Source: Deltaproteobacteria bacterium (GTDB lineage: Bacteria; Desulfobacterota; DSM-4660; Desulfatiglandales; Desulfatiglandaceae). Taken from it: 38,295 nucleotides of DNA. How positions within the stretch are numbered: the stretch's first letter is position 1; every line of letters begins with the position of its first letter. The DNA is taken from the NCBI GenBank assembly GCA_019310785.1, contig JAFDDR010000009.1, positions 1-38,295 of the forward strand, given 5' to 3'. Below, piece after piece: positions 16,640 to 24,538 of the stretch. Both the position numbers and the translations under genes were made by a program. The notes beneath the pieces were generated by a model. The model was not told the origin of the DNA. It ran no database searches and saw only the letters and a list, made by a program, of their open reading frames with translations.

Positions 16640-18276
16640 ATGCGCTCAGGTATACTGAAAAAAAACATTGAAACATTACCGCACAGGGCATTGCTCATGT
16701 CTGCGGGTTTGAAACAGGAAGATTTTGGGCCGGACAAGCCGTTTATTGGTGTTGCAAACAGTTATAACGACATTATTCCCGGTCATATCCATTTGAATGA
16801 GCTGACACTGGAAGTGAAAAGGGGAATCAGGGATGCCGGCGGCGTCCCATTGGAATGGGGCGTTCCCGGCGTGTGTGACGGCGTTGCCATGTACGTGGAA
16901 ATGAGGCTGAGCCTTCGAGCAGAGAACACATCGCCGACAACATAGAGATTATGGTCCTGTCACACTCCCTGGACGGGTGGGTCGGCGTCACGGACTGCGA
17001 CAAGATAACGCCGGGGATGTTAATGGCCGCGGGCCGACTCAACCTGCCTGCAATCATCCTTACCGGCGGACCCATGAAAGCGAATATAATAGACGGAAAA
17101 AAACGCCATCCCATTGAAGGGTTCGGGATAGTAGGACAGGTTAAGGCCGGTATGATGAGTGAAGAGGAAGCTGAAAAACTGCTTCCCGTTATGACCTGCG
17201 GTGCAGGCTCATGTGTAGGCCTTTATACCGCAAATACCATGTCGGTAATTACCGAGGTATTAGGCATGTCCCTGACAGGATGCGCCACGACCCTGGCAAT
17301 AGACCCGCTCAAGAGACAACAGGCATATGAATCGGGGAAAAGGATCGTTGAATTAGTCAAAGCGGATATCAAGCCGGAAGGCATTATGACGGAAAACGCC
17401 TTTAAGAACGCCATAAGGGTGGATATGGCCATGGGAGGTTCAACCAATGCTGTCCTGCATATCCCGGCCATAGCCAGGGAATGCGGCATTGATATTGACG
17501 TGGACTTGTTTGACGAAATTTCACGGGAAACCCCCAATTTGTGCTCCATCATCCCGGCAGGCACAAATGAGATGGCGGATGTTGACAGGGCCGGAGGCAT
17601 CCCGGCCGTCCTGAACCGCTTGAAAGATATGATAGAGGATTCTCCGACAGTAAACGGGAAAGCAATAAACTCGATTGCAGCGTCGGGAGAAGTTATAGAC
17701 GATGACGTAATCAGGACACTAAAAAATGCATACCACGCCATTGGCGGCATAGCCGTTTTAAAGGGAAATATTGCGCATAGCGGAATAATAAAACAGACGG
17801 CTGTTGAAAAGGAAATGGCCGTGCATTCGGGACCTGCAAAGGTCTTTTACACGGAAAAAGACCTGCTCGATGCTATTGAAGCTAAGAAGATTGCTGAAGG
17901 AGACGTGGCTGTGTTGCCATTCCAGGGACCGGCAGGCGCGCCCGGAATGCCTGAAATGTTGACCCCTACCGATGCCATAAAAGGGGCCGGGTACAAAAAA
18001 GTGGCCCTTATCACGGATGGAAGGTTCTCCGGCGCTACCACCGGGCCGTGCGTAGGTCATATTGAGATGGAGGCATACAACCGCGGGGCCATCGGCGCGA
18101 TAAGGGACGGCGATGTGATAGACATAGACATCCCGCACAGGAAGCTGAACGTCAAATTGAGTGATGATGAGATTAATGAAAGGTTAAAAGACATGAGAAT
18201 ACCGGAAAGGAAACTCACTCCTCTATTGGAATCCTACAGGGATAAGTTTGCGGGGATAAATTGCTACGGCAAGTAA
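16640..18276 (+). pseudogene. ilvD: Dihydroxy-acid dehydratase, broken by a one-base deletion
   Basis: Two frames together encode a normal IlvD, which converts 2,3-dihydroxy-3-methylbutanoate or -pentanoate to the 2-oxo acid in valine and isoleucine synthesis. Frame 1 (16640-16915) has VANSYNDIIPGHIHL and GVCDGVAM. The second frame continues from about 16918 with SREHIADNIEIM, TDCDKITPGMLMAAGRLN, TCGAGSCVGLYTANTM and, near the end, DGRFSGATTGPCVGHIEMEA. The cysteines in VCDG, DCDK and CGAGSC are the expected iron-sulfur ligands of the PGH-type subclass. Inserting one C after 16915 (CTTCGAGC to CTTCCGAGC) restores SLPSRE and the full reading frame of about 545 residues. Either a sequencing or assembly error or a recent frameshift. 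An AGGAGG lies about eight bases before the ATG. Confidence 0.92.
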
Positions 18277-18283
18277 CAGCAGT

Positions 18284-18627
18284 TTAGGACTTAATCCTAT
18301 TTTGGGGGCGTTTCTCTCCAAAAAACTCCTTTATATCTTCGGGGAGCCAGGTAAACTCCACACAAACCCTGGCGCTCGATGAATCAGGGTCGGGTTGATC
18401 AAGGGATACCACTTTCGCGTATAGTTGAGAGAGGTCTTTTGGGTCTTCCGGCCCAAACACGATCTTGAGATTGGAGCGAACCTCCACATGGTCCGCCAAT
18501 GAAACTTCGGCGGAAAATTCACCAAGACGCATGATATGGCCCGGCATGGCCCTTTCAGACACGGTCTTGCCTTCCACGGCAAAGCAGGTAACGGGCAGCG
18601 GCGAATCAAGGTCGGTGAATGAAGATG
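18284..18627 (-). CDS. PilZ-like domain fragment or small protein
   Basis: The coding-like part is VTCFAVEGKTVSERAMPGHI, then MRLGEFSAEVSLADHVEVRS, VYAKVVSLDQ-like strands and RVCVEFTWLPEDIKEFF, about 100 residues of beta-rich sequence resembling PilZ-type domains, which bind cyclic di-GMP in other proteins. The usual RxxxR and D/NxSxxG motifs are not clearly present, so this is a loose likeness. No good start codon or ribosome site lies in this frame, whereas the frame above it (18606-18782) is a membrane segment that stops just where this begins. The two may be one gene with a frameshift near 18610-18625. It converges with ilvD. Confidence 0.45.
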
Positions 18628-18782
18628 AGGTGAAAAATGAGATGGCCATACAGGAAACCCAACCCCCCAAGGCCCATGTAAGATACTCCCACAAGCAGAG
18701 TGCCAAGGGAAAAGTAAAGGGAGGAAAACCTCAGGGACAGGATAAGGACGATGATTAGAAGCAGCACCTCAATGATGAGCAT
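18606..18782 (-). CDS. Small two-helix membrane protein or N-terminal part of a frameshifted gene
   Basis: The ATG at 18782 overlaps the end of the DUF4384 gene by 14 bases. The 58 residues are almost all hydrophobic: MLIIEVLLLIIVLILSLRFS and LYFSLGTLLVGVSYMGLGGL make two membrane spans. Third codon positions are C, G or T-rich as in real genes. It ends at TGA 18606-18608 exactly where the downstream PilZ-like frame becomes coding-like, so it may be the membrane anchor of that protein with a lost frame. I do not recognise a family. Confidence 0.45.
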   Translation of the reverse strand: MLIIEVLLLIIVLILSLRFSSLYFSLGTLLVGVSYMGLGGLGFLYGHLIFHLIFIHRP

Positions 18783-19374
18783 TTGCCTGGGGGAAACTTC
18801 CCACGATTTGCACGGGCCGTTCAGCAAATGCCTTCAATTTCCGATACTTCCGTCTCAGCCTGCGGATTTCGGCAAGGACCTGCCCTGCAACTTTCTGTCT
18901 CTTTGCGGGTTCGGCGAATCCGTAATCCTTGGTCAACCTCTCCAATGGATCCAGCCGCCGGGCAGAGGCAAGCAGATAAAAAGTCTCGGGTCCAATGTGC
19001 TCATCAAGTTCAAACCACCCGGTGCCTTGGGGAATATAATATTTTTCACGCATCTTATAATCAGTATCAAACTGCTGTATTTCATATGGGAACAGCATGT
19101 GGATCTCATTCTCTGCGCTGCGGTAGAGCAAATACACAAAACACTTCTTCTTGAGCTCCACGAGCATCTTTATTTGATCGCCTCCCTTGAGCATGGTGTC
19201 CAGTGTAATTGCCACAAGCCTCCGGTCATTCTCTGAGCCAACCATGGCACCGAAAGCCCAGCGGAAACAGACATTTTTTTCCTTCCCCCCGGCATTCGTT
19301 CCTGGGATCCAGACTAATGGCAGACAAAGGACCGCCAACAAGATATGCAGCCATGCCAATTTAAAATATTTCAT
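18769..19374 (-). CDS. DUF4384 domain secreted protein
   Basis: A 201-residue protein with an N-terminal signal peptide (YFKLAWLHILLAVLCLPLVW then NAGG), then a DUF4384-like core: the MLKGGDQIKMLVELKKKCFV strand pair, VYLLYRSAENEIHMLFP, and the YYIPQGTGWFELDEHIGPE turn followed by FYLLASARRLDPLE. DUF4384 domains are periplasmic or surface beta domains often linked to caspase-like or kinase proteins; no activity is known. The C-terminal 40 residues are basic and helical. AGGAGGG precedes the ATG. It heads a small cluster with the membrane and PilZ-like segment. Confidence 0.75.
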   Translation of the reverse strand: MKYFKLAWLHILLAVLCLPLVWIPGTNAGGKEKNVCFRWAFGAMVGSENDRRLVAITLDTMLKGGDQIKMLVELKKKCFVYLLYRSAENEIHMLFPYEIQQFDTDYKMREKYYIPQGTGWFELDEHIGPETFYLLASARRLDPLERLTKDYGFAEPAKRQKVAGQVLAEIRRLRRKYRKLKAFAERPVQIVGSFPQANAHH

Positions 19375-19921
19375 ATCAAACCCTCCTAAGCCGGTAAAGC
19401 TGAAAACAAGATAAAGAATCTACGCCCACTGGGCGTGATTTTTTAAATTGAAATTAGGAACTGGAGGAGGTCTTCGGGATTCATTTTTATGGCCAAAAGG
19501 CAAAAATGTCCTTAAAAGCAGTTGAGCTATGGCAAACCCCAGGGTATTATTTAGTGCCATTTTTTCATTTTTATGGATGGGCACAAATCAGAAAACGGTC
19601 GTTTGGAATTAGGATGCTGCCCGAAAAAAAGGGGACAAGCACAAAAGCCTCCGAAAGGCTCTCATAAGCCCGTCGAAGGCTTCGCAAAAGTACCTTCTGG
19701 AAACGTTTTTTCATAAATCGCCTCCGGAGGATGATGGTTGTGTTGGGACCGGGTTGATGAATACTGGAACAGGAGAGCAGGAGAGAGGATTTGAGAACAG
19801 GTTTTTAATAAGTACTCCGGACAAATCCTCAGAAAGCAATTTGTGAAGAGCATACCAAGTCCTTTTTTTTTAGAAATTATCCATTAAGATCCAGCCTTTG
19901 TCAAGGATAAAACCAGCCTCT
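19375..19921. other. Gene-poor region
   Basis: About 550 bases with no credible gene. ACGCCC-ACT-GGGCGT followed by GATTTTTT at 19422-19444 is terminator-shaped on the + strand, but no + gene precedes it. GCCTCCGAAAGGC near 19645 is another small hairpin. The surrounding DNA is AT-rich, consistent with decayed sequence. Confidence 0.4.
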
Positions 19922-20053
19922 TTACCGACGATCAATGGTGAATGTCTTGCTGTAGAAATCGGTTGCCGATACCTCGGCTGCAATTGGGTCGATATCGGGA
20001 GTGCGGATTACCTTGTCATTTTTTATCCCGCAGAGTGATCCTCCGATAAGAGT
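19922..20053 (-). pseudogene. Possible C-terminal gene remnant after higA
   Basis: Directly after the higA stop, in the same frame, come 43 codons that look protein-like (GGSLCGIKNDKVIRTPDID and SATDFYSKTFTIDRR) ending in TAA. No start codon and no ribosome site. It reads as the tail of an unidentified gene whose front was replaced when the toxin-antitoxin module arrived. I cannot name the family. Confidence 0.3.
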
Positions 20054-20338
20054 TCAGCTTGAAGCCGCCTGTTTAACTTCATCAAGGACTCTAGGGCCGA
20101 TATTATCTTCGGCAATAGCCAATTGATATCTGGATTGAAGGTTCATCCAGAATTGGGCGCTGTTGCCAAAGTACCGGGCCAGCCGTAGAGCTGTTTCAGC
20201 AGAAATGCCGCGCTTTCCGCCAACAATCTGTGTAATTCGTCCTGAAGGTACACGTAAAGCTAATGCAAACCTGTTGGCTGAAAGTCCACGGGCCTTCATT
20301 TCCCGTTTTAGAATTCGTCCTGGATGAATTGGTCTCAT
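20054..20338 (-). CDS. higA: HigA-family antitoxin (XRE helix-turn-helix)
   Basis: 94 residues of the HigA/VapI antitoxin family. MRPIHPGRILKREMKARGLS is the typical start, the helix-turn-helix runs over about residues 18-50 (ANRFALALRVPSGRITQIVG), and RGISAETALRLARYFG with QFWMNLQSRYQLA closes the domain. HigA neutralises HigB and represses the operon. It sits six bases after the higB stop, in the toxin-first order that is characteristic of higBA. Members with this domain also occur as solitary regulators, but the paired toxin settles the call. Confidence 0.93.
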   Translation of the reverse strand: MRPIHPGRILKREMKARGLSANRFALALRVPSGRITQIVGGKRGISAETALRLARYFGNSAQFWMNLQSRYQLAIAEDNIGPRVLDEVKQAASS

Positions 20339-20343
20339 GGCTT

Positions 20344-20631
20344 TTACCCCTTGTGGTAATCTATAATTTCAACATCGTAAGCATTACCATTTTTAAACCG
20401 GAAACAGATGCGCCAGGGGCCATTAACAGTCATGGCCCATTGACCTGCCCTGCCACCAGATAGCTTGTGTAAGCCAACACTTTTCAATGGGCTTAAATCA
20501 TTCAAAGAGGTTGCAGCATCAAGGGCGGCGAGCAAGTCGTCGGCAGCGTCGATATTAAGGCTTCCGAATTCGGATATTTTTCTTTCTTCATAGAATCGTC
20601 GAGAGCGACTATTTGCCCAAGATTGAATCAT
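20344..20631 (-). CDS. higB: HigB toxin (RelE/ParE superfamily)
   Basis: 95 residues. The start RRFYEERKISEFGSLNIDAA, the middle GLHKLSGGRAGQWAMTVNGP and the end WRICFRFKNGNAYDVEIIDY are the family blocks. HigB toxins cleave mRNA on the ribosome. Although the first residues (MIQSWANSRSRRF) vary from the usual MIRSF, the ATG is fixed by its ATGA overlap with a short upstream frame. Upstream lie a TTGACA and an operator-like dyad. The adjoining higA follows immediately, so the module is complete. Confidence 0.92.
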   Translation of the reverse strand: MIQSWANSRSRRFYEERKISEFGSLNIDAADDLLAALDAATSLNDLSPLKSVGLHKLSGGRAGQWAMTVNGPWRICFRFKNGNAYDVEIIDYHKG

Positions 20632-20756
20632 ACATGGAATGTTATACGTTTATCGTAGTATGTCAAGCGTTTTCCTATTGGAGTTATTTGCGCTGTACCG
20701 ATTTTTCTAAGCTCAGAGACTAACTTGACCATCTTTTCTTGATCAAACAGGGGCAT
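20628..20756 (-). CDS. 42-residue frame overlapping the higB start, HepT-like beginning
   Basis: An ATG with GAGG at good spacing opens MPLFDQEKMVKLVSELRKIG and ends in a TGA overlapping the higB ATG (ATGA). The first 18 residues resemble the start of HepT/DUF86 proteins; the rest reads through the higB promoter and looks random. It is either a gene start cut off when higBA inserted, or a leader whose translation is coupled to higB. Confidence 0.3.
   Translation of the reverse strand: MPLFDQEKMVKLVSELRKIGTAQITPIGKRLTYYDKRITFHV
20632..20668 (-). promoter_or_regulatory. Putative higBA promoter and operator
   Basis: On the minus strand TTGACA lies 17 bases before AACATT (or 14 before TATAAC), with the higB ATG close downstream. 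TACG-N5-CGTA at 20645-20657 is a perfect dyad between the two boxes, a fitting site for HigA autorepression. Confidence 0.5.
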
Positions 20757-20903
20757 TTATTACCTCATTAAGATACTGACATCGAAAAACGGTCATCTCC
20801 GGCGGCCTTGATTTGATATTTTTCAACCCTTTCAATTCAACGCAGGTACACTTTTTTCAGGCTGCTCAGACAGCTTCTTCACATCCAATTGCCGAGGACA
20901 TTT

Positions 20904-21338
20904 TCATGTCACGGGTGGAGCAATAGAAAAGCCAAAGATTTCAAAGTGGGTATCAAAGGCAAAGGCTGTTTTAAGACGATGCATTTCCATGACCGCAAAA
21001 CTGGTGCAGTCGGTATACGAAAAAGCCTGGTCTTGATATTTCTTAAAGATCTCCCAGGCCTTTTTTTCTATCATATGATCAATAGTTACAATCTCCAATT
21101 GATCGCTTTTTCTTATTTCATCCCCAAAGGTAATTGAGGCATGAAAACCCACCTTCCTTTTTAGCCAGGTGTATGTCTCATCCAAAATGAAGTTCGTTGT
21201 TAGCAAAGGTTGCCTCAATTTCAAGAATTCGCGAAAATATGTCACGGCCCTTGAATGATACTGATCACTCTTGTCCGTAACAGCAACAAATGCGCCGGTA
21301 TCCACAAACTGTTTCTTAATCACCGTAGATTTCCTCAT
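20904..21338 (-). CDS. vapC: PIN-domain toxin (VapC-like ribonuclease)
   Basis: 144 residues of the PIN family. The metal-binding acidic residues are in place: Asp13 in FVDTGAFVA, Glu in NFILDETYTWL, Asp in FSYTDCTSFAVM and Asp in FAFDTHFEIFGF. PIN toxins cut tRNA or rRNA. The gene overlaps its antitoxin by 23 bases; the assigned ATG at 21338 lies inside the antitoxin end, and a GTG at 21326-21324 is an alternative. No second copy is near. Its closeness to higBA and the AAA_14 gene makes this a cluster of stability and host-interaction genes. Confidence 0.9.
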   Translation of the reverse strand: MRKSTVIKKQFVDTGAFVAVTDKSDQYHSRAVTYFREFLKLRQPLLTTNFILDETYTWLKRKVGFHASITFGDEIRKSDQLEIVTIDHMIEKKAWEIFKKYQDQAFSYTDCTSFAVMEMHRLKTAFAFDTHFEIFGFSIAPPVT

Positions 21339-21552
21339 CGTGCTTCAGAGAACCCCAGGATTCCCCACTTTCACCTAAGGCAATAATTTTACTGAGTGGA
21401 TTTATATTTCCTTTAGATGATATCTTTGACAGATATTCATTTACCGCCTGGCGAATAATTTGCGCAATTGGCATTTTTCCTTCATTTGAAAGTTTGCTAA
21501 GCATTTGGTGCTGTTCTTCTGTTAAATAAATCTGAGTTCTTACTTTTGCCAT
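21316..21552 (-). CDS. Ribbon-helix-helix antitoxin paired with the PIN toxin
   Basis: 78 residues. MAKVRTQIYLTEEQHQMLSK then MPIAQIIRQAVNEYLSK is a ribbon-helix-helix DNA-binding domain. The rest (about 45-78) is an acidic tail of the type that wraps a PIN toxin. The ATG at 21552 has AAGGAGG at ideal spacing; an in-frame codon at 21579 would add nine residues that include this ribosome site, so it is rejected. It should repress the operon together with the toxin. Confidence 0.88.
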   Translation of the reverse strand: MAKVRTQIYLTEEQHQMLSKLSNEGKMPIAQIIRQAVNEYLSKISSKGNINPLSKIIALGESGESWGSLKHDEEIYGD

Positions 21553-21661
21553 TATGACGCCTCCTTGCTCTTTATACATTACAACACTAACAGAACCGAT
21601 GTATATTTACAACCCTTTTTACCCCCTTAGCAAAAATAAATTTCAAGGGTTTGACGTATCT

Positions 21662-21822
21662 GCTCAATAAATCGAGGTAACCTTTATGGCATGACATCAA
21701 ATTGTGGGGGACAGAGCCCCAACGCTACGGGGATGTTATGTCGACGTAGCGTGCCCCCTCTGTGGGGCACATTTTGTTCGGGCAAACACGAATCAATGGT
21801 TTGATATCCCTATTTATTGAGC
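21662..21822. repeat. 161-base nested palindrome (MITE-like)
   Basis: Ends GCTCAATAAAT (21662-21672) and ATTTATTGAGC (21812-21822) are perfect inverted repeats. Inside are CAAATTGTGGGG / GGGGCACATTTTG, ACAGAG / CTCTGT (21711-21716 and 21758-21763) and ACGCTACG / CGTAGCGT (21722-21729 and 21745-21752). The whole could fold as one long imperfect hairpin. It separates the toxin-antitoxin pair from the AAA_14 gene and holds no gene. Confidence 0.7.
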
Positions 21823-21859
21823 TATTACGGTTTGGCTGACTCTGGTATCTCGTGACAGA

Positions 21860-23248
21860 TTATATTTGGTCCTTATCAATGCATTGACGTATGAGCCGGC
21901 GCACCTGCCCCACCAGATAGAGGGGAAGCGACAACAGGCGATAAGGAACATTCTGACCATCGGGAAGGGCGGTCTCCGACTCAAGCAAGGAGGGAATATC
22001 GCTATTGAATCGAACGCCGAGGAAAGGGCGTTTTTCTCTGAAAAATAAATGAAGCGACCTAAGTGTTCCGCTTTTGCCTGCCTTCACTTCAACAGGGGTA
22101 ATCGCATTGTTTTCAGCAATCACATAATCCACCTCAGCAGAAGATTTTCTCTTTTCCCTTACCCAGTAATGCAGTTCCGGTTCACGATAGAACTGTTGGG
22201 AAAACAGAAGATGCTGTCCTATAAATTGCTCGCATACGGCACCACCGTTCACCATCATCACATCCTCGGCCCTTTCATAATCCAGCAAATTCAGGCCGGT
22301 GGCCGTTGACATAAGGCCCACATCGAGAAAAAGTACTTTGAATTTCTTTTCATCTATTGTTGCCCCTAAAGGAATGCCGCTGCATGACGAATGATGAACC
22401 CTGTTGGCCACCCTTGCGTTGCAAAGCAAGTTGAGGGCCTTAGCCAGATCACTTGACCGCTCTTTCCGATCCACCTTTACATATTTGAATTTCCGGCCCA
22501 CAAGAAGCGGTATCTTCTTAAATACAAGCTGAAGCCGTTGATGCTTGACCCTTTTGCCGTATTTGCTGAAATCGTCCTGGAACGTAGAAAGGAGAGAATG
22601 CTTCACCGATTCACATTCCTGCCATGAATGCCTGTTGACAAATATCTCAACGGCTCCGGGCATGCCTCCCGTAACCAGGAAGCTTTTGAAGAGGCCCATT
22701 AACTGGAGATGAATAGGTTCCGGGATACTTTCGAGATGGGAATAATCCTTGAGATATGCCACCAGCTTGTCCTTACCGGCGGCAAGGAGAAATTCTTCAA
22801 ATTGCATGGGCCCTAAGTGCAGGTACTCTATACGTCCCACCGGCATGGAGAAGGACGGCTCTTCAAGGGCAAATTCCAGCAATGATCCTGCGGCCATGAT
22901 ATGGAGTTTGGGCAGGTCTTCATAGAAATACCTGAGAGATGCGAGCACCTGGGGTACTGCCTGGACCTCATCAAGGAACAGCAATGTTTCACCCGGCTTC
23001 AATGGGGTGTTGTATCGCAGTTCAAGCATTTGGACGATTTTGTACGGGTCTTTTGACGCAAACAATGACCCAAGTTCAGGATCACGTTCGAAATTGATTT
23101 CAATAAGGTTCTCAAAGTTCTCCTTTGCAAAAGACCGAACCAGGTATGTCTTTCCCACCTGGCGAGCCCCCCGGACCACCAGAGGTTTGCAGTTCGGATT
23201 TGACATCCAGGCATTTAAATATTCCAGGGCAAATCGGTGCATTTTCAT
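21860..23248 (-). CDS. AAA_14/DUF4143 family ATPase
   Basis: 462 residues. The N-terminal AAA_14 domain has a Walker A motif (RGARQVGKTYLVRSF, about residues 26-40), a Walker B motif (TLLFLDEVQAVPQVL, near 88-102) and MAAGSLLEFAL, which contains the sensor-type serine. The C-terminal DUF4143 part runs from about 190 and ends with REKRKSSAEVDYVIAENNAITPVEVKAG, a PD-(D/E)xK nuclease-like signature (E..D...E.K). Such ATPases are very common and often multicopy in anaerobes and are of unknown function, perhaps in mobile-element or defence biology. The upstream region has a strong-looking promoter. No ribosome site is clear at the ATG. Confidence 0.9.
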   Translation of the reverse strand: MKMHRFALEYLNAWMSNPNCKPLVVRGARQVGKTYLVRSFAKENFENLIEINFERDPELGSLFASKDPYKIVQMLELRYNTPLKPGETLLFLDEVQAVPQVLASLRYFYEDLPKLHIMAAGSLLEFALEEPSFSMPVGRIEYLHLGPMQFEEFLLAAGKDKLVAYLKDYSHLESIPEPIHLQLMGLFKSFLVTGGMPGAVEIFVNRHSWQECESVKHSLLSTFQDDFSKYGKRVKHQRLQLVFKKIPLLVGRKFKYVKVDRKERSSDLAKALNLLCNARVANRVHHSSCSGIPLGATIDEKKFKVLFLDVGLMSTATGLNLLDYERAEDVMMVNGGAVCEQFIGQHLLFSQQFYREPELHYWVREKRKSSAEVDYVIAENNAITPVEVKAGKSGTLRSLHLFFREKRPFLGVRFNSDIPSLLESETALPDGQNVPYRLLSLPLYLVGQVRRLIRQCIDKDQI

Positions 23249-23333
23249 AAAATAGTTTTTTTACAGGGTACTTAATTAATAATAAATGCTATTTTTCTGG
23301 GTAATTATTGTTATTAATATGCTTTTTTACTAA

Positions 23334-23365
23334 GGTATATTATACCAAAGAGGGCTTGATGTCAA
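23334..23365 (-). promoter_or_regulatory. Promoter-like boxes with palindrome, upstream of the AAA_14 gene
   Basis: On the minus strand TTGACA (23365-23360) and TATAAT (23344-23339) are both perfect consensus boxes with a 15-base spacer (17 bases to an alternative TAATAT). The -10 lies inside the perfect palindrome GGTATATTATACC (23334-23346), a possible operator. Confidence 0.55.
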
Positions 23366-23472
23366 GGATAAACTATCCGGAAATATTAGATAAAAAGTCA
23401 TTTATTATGGGTGTATGAAGTTATGGGGGAATAAGCGTAATAGCTCTTTCAGGAGTGGCGTCGATTACATAT

Positions 23473-23500
23473 TTTACGAGGTTGTCATTTATAATATACT
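23473..23500 (+). promoter_or_regulatory. Candidate promoter of the queuosine-salvage gene
   Basis: TTTACG (23473-23478) and TATACT (23495-23500) are separated by 16 bases, about 60 bases before the gene. A weak match only. Confidence 0.3.
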
Positions 23501-23560
23501 ATGGGAACTATAGATTGTCACTGAAGCCATAAATTGAAAAGGAACAAAACCTACCAGGAA

Positions 23561-24523
23561 ATGCGCGAAGTCCTTGAAACAACTAAATATGCCGCTGAAA
23601 AAAGCCGCCTGGTTCGGATTGACAAGCCGGCACTGGCCCGTTTTTCAAAGAAATTGATTGAGGATGAAATTAAAGTTCCGCCATGGGACCCTTGTTATCA
23701 TTTTTGTGACGGGACCGAAAAAACGGTCTCCTATCTCCTGGTTCTGGACAGCCTCAACTTCTGCTTCTGGCCCCTACCAGGAAAGGCAAAGTGGGAGATC
23801 GAATACAAGTCGGAAAAACTTTCCGGCTACTATGCCATGGCAGCCTCCCTCACAAAAGCTGTCGAGTCGGGGATTCCCGTTACCGGTTCAGCCTATCTTG
23901 CCAACCTTTCTTCAGGTGAATTAAAGAATATCTTAGGGGGGCAAGGGGAATTGCAACTCATGGAGCCCCGTGTTCAAATCCTCAATGAACTGGGACAGGT
24001 CCTGGTTCGGGAATACGACGGGAATGCGTGTAAATTAGTGGAGGCCGCTGAAAATTCGGCCGCGACACTTGCCCGGTTGTTGGCCCAAAAATTCTCATCA
24101 TTCAGGGACATAGCGGAATACCGGAGACACGAAGTTTTTTTCTATAAACGGGCCCAGATATTTGCCGCCGACCTTCATGGCGCATTCGACGGCAAAAAAT
24201 GGGGTGGTTTTGGGGATATGGACCGGTTGACCGCCTTTGCAGATTACAAAGTGCCCCAGGTCTTGAGGCACTTGGGAATCGTGGTCTACAAAGATTCATT
24301 AGCACAAAAGGTGGATCAGCAGGTTTTGCTTGAACCCGGAAGTCTTGACGAGGTTGAAATCAGGGCCAGCACCATCTGGACAGTTGAACTGATCCGGCAG
24401 GAACTGGAGCGTATGGGAAAGGTATTGAGGGCATTTGAGATTGACTGGATCCTCTGGAACCTGGGACAGGATGACGCATTCAGAGAAAGGCCGTATCACA
24501 GGACAATAACCGTTTTTTACTGA
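23561..24523 (+). CDS. Queuosine salvage protein (DUF2419/Qng1 family)
   Basis: About 320 residues, the usual size of the family (human C9orf64/QNG1). Known members hydrolyse queuosine-5'-phosphate to release queuine for tRNA modification. Visible marks are WDPCYHFCDGTEKTVSYLLV, LDSLNFCFWP (with the conserved Asp-x-Leu-Asn-Phe), the AYLANLSSGELKNILGG region and FADYKVPQVLRHLGIVVY, then the C-terminal FEIDWILWNLGQ. I chose the ATG at 23561 because MREVLETTKYAAEKSRLVRI matches the family start; a TTG at 23534 in the same frame is possible. The gene is transcribed alone and is uncommon enough in bacteria to note. Confidence 0.85.
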   Translation: MREVLETTKYAAEKSRLVRIDKPALARFSKKLIEDEIKVPPWDPCYHFCDGTEKTVSYLLVLDSLNFCFWPLPGKAKWEIEYKSEKLSGYYAMAASLTKAVESGIPVTGSAYLANLSSGELKNILGGQGELQLMEPRVQILNELGQVLVREYDGNACKLVEAAENSAATLARLLAQKFSSFRDIAEYRRHEVFFYKRAQIFAADLHGAFDGKKWGGFGDMDRLTAFADYKVPQVLRHLGIVVYKDSLAQKVDQQVLLEPGSLDEVEIRASTIWTVELIRQELERMGKVLRAFEIDWILWNLGQDDAFRERPYHRTITVFY

Positions 24524-24538
24524 GGTTCCAACGCCTTT

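Noticed and set aside
19422-19444. Rho-independent terminator on the + strand
   Set aside because: No + strand gene lies upstream for it to end; it is noted only as a hairpin in the gene-poor region.
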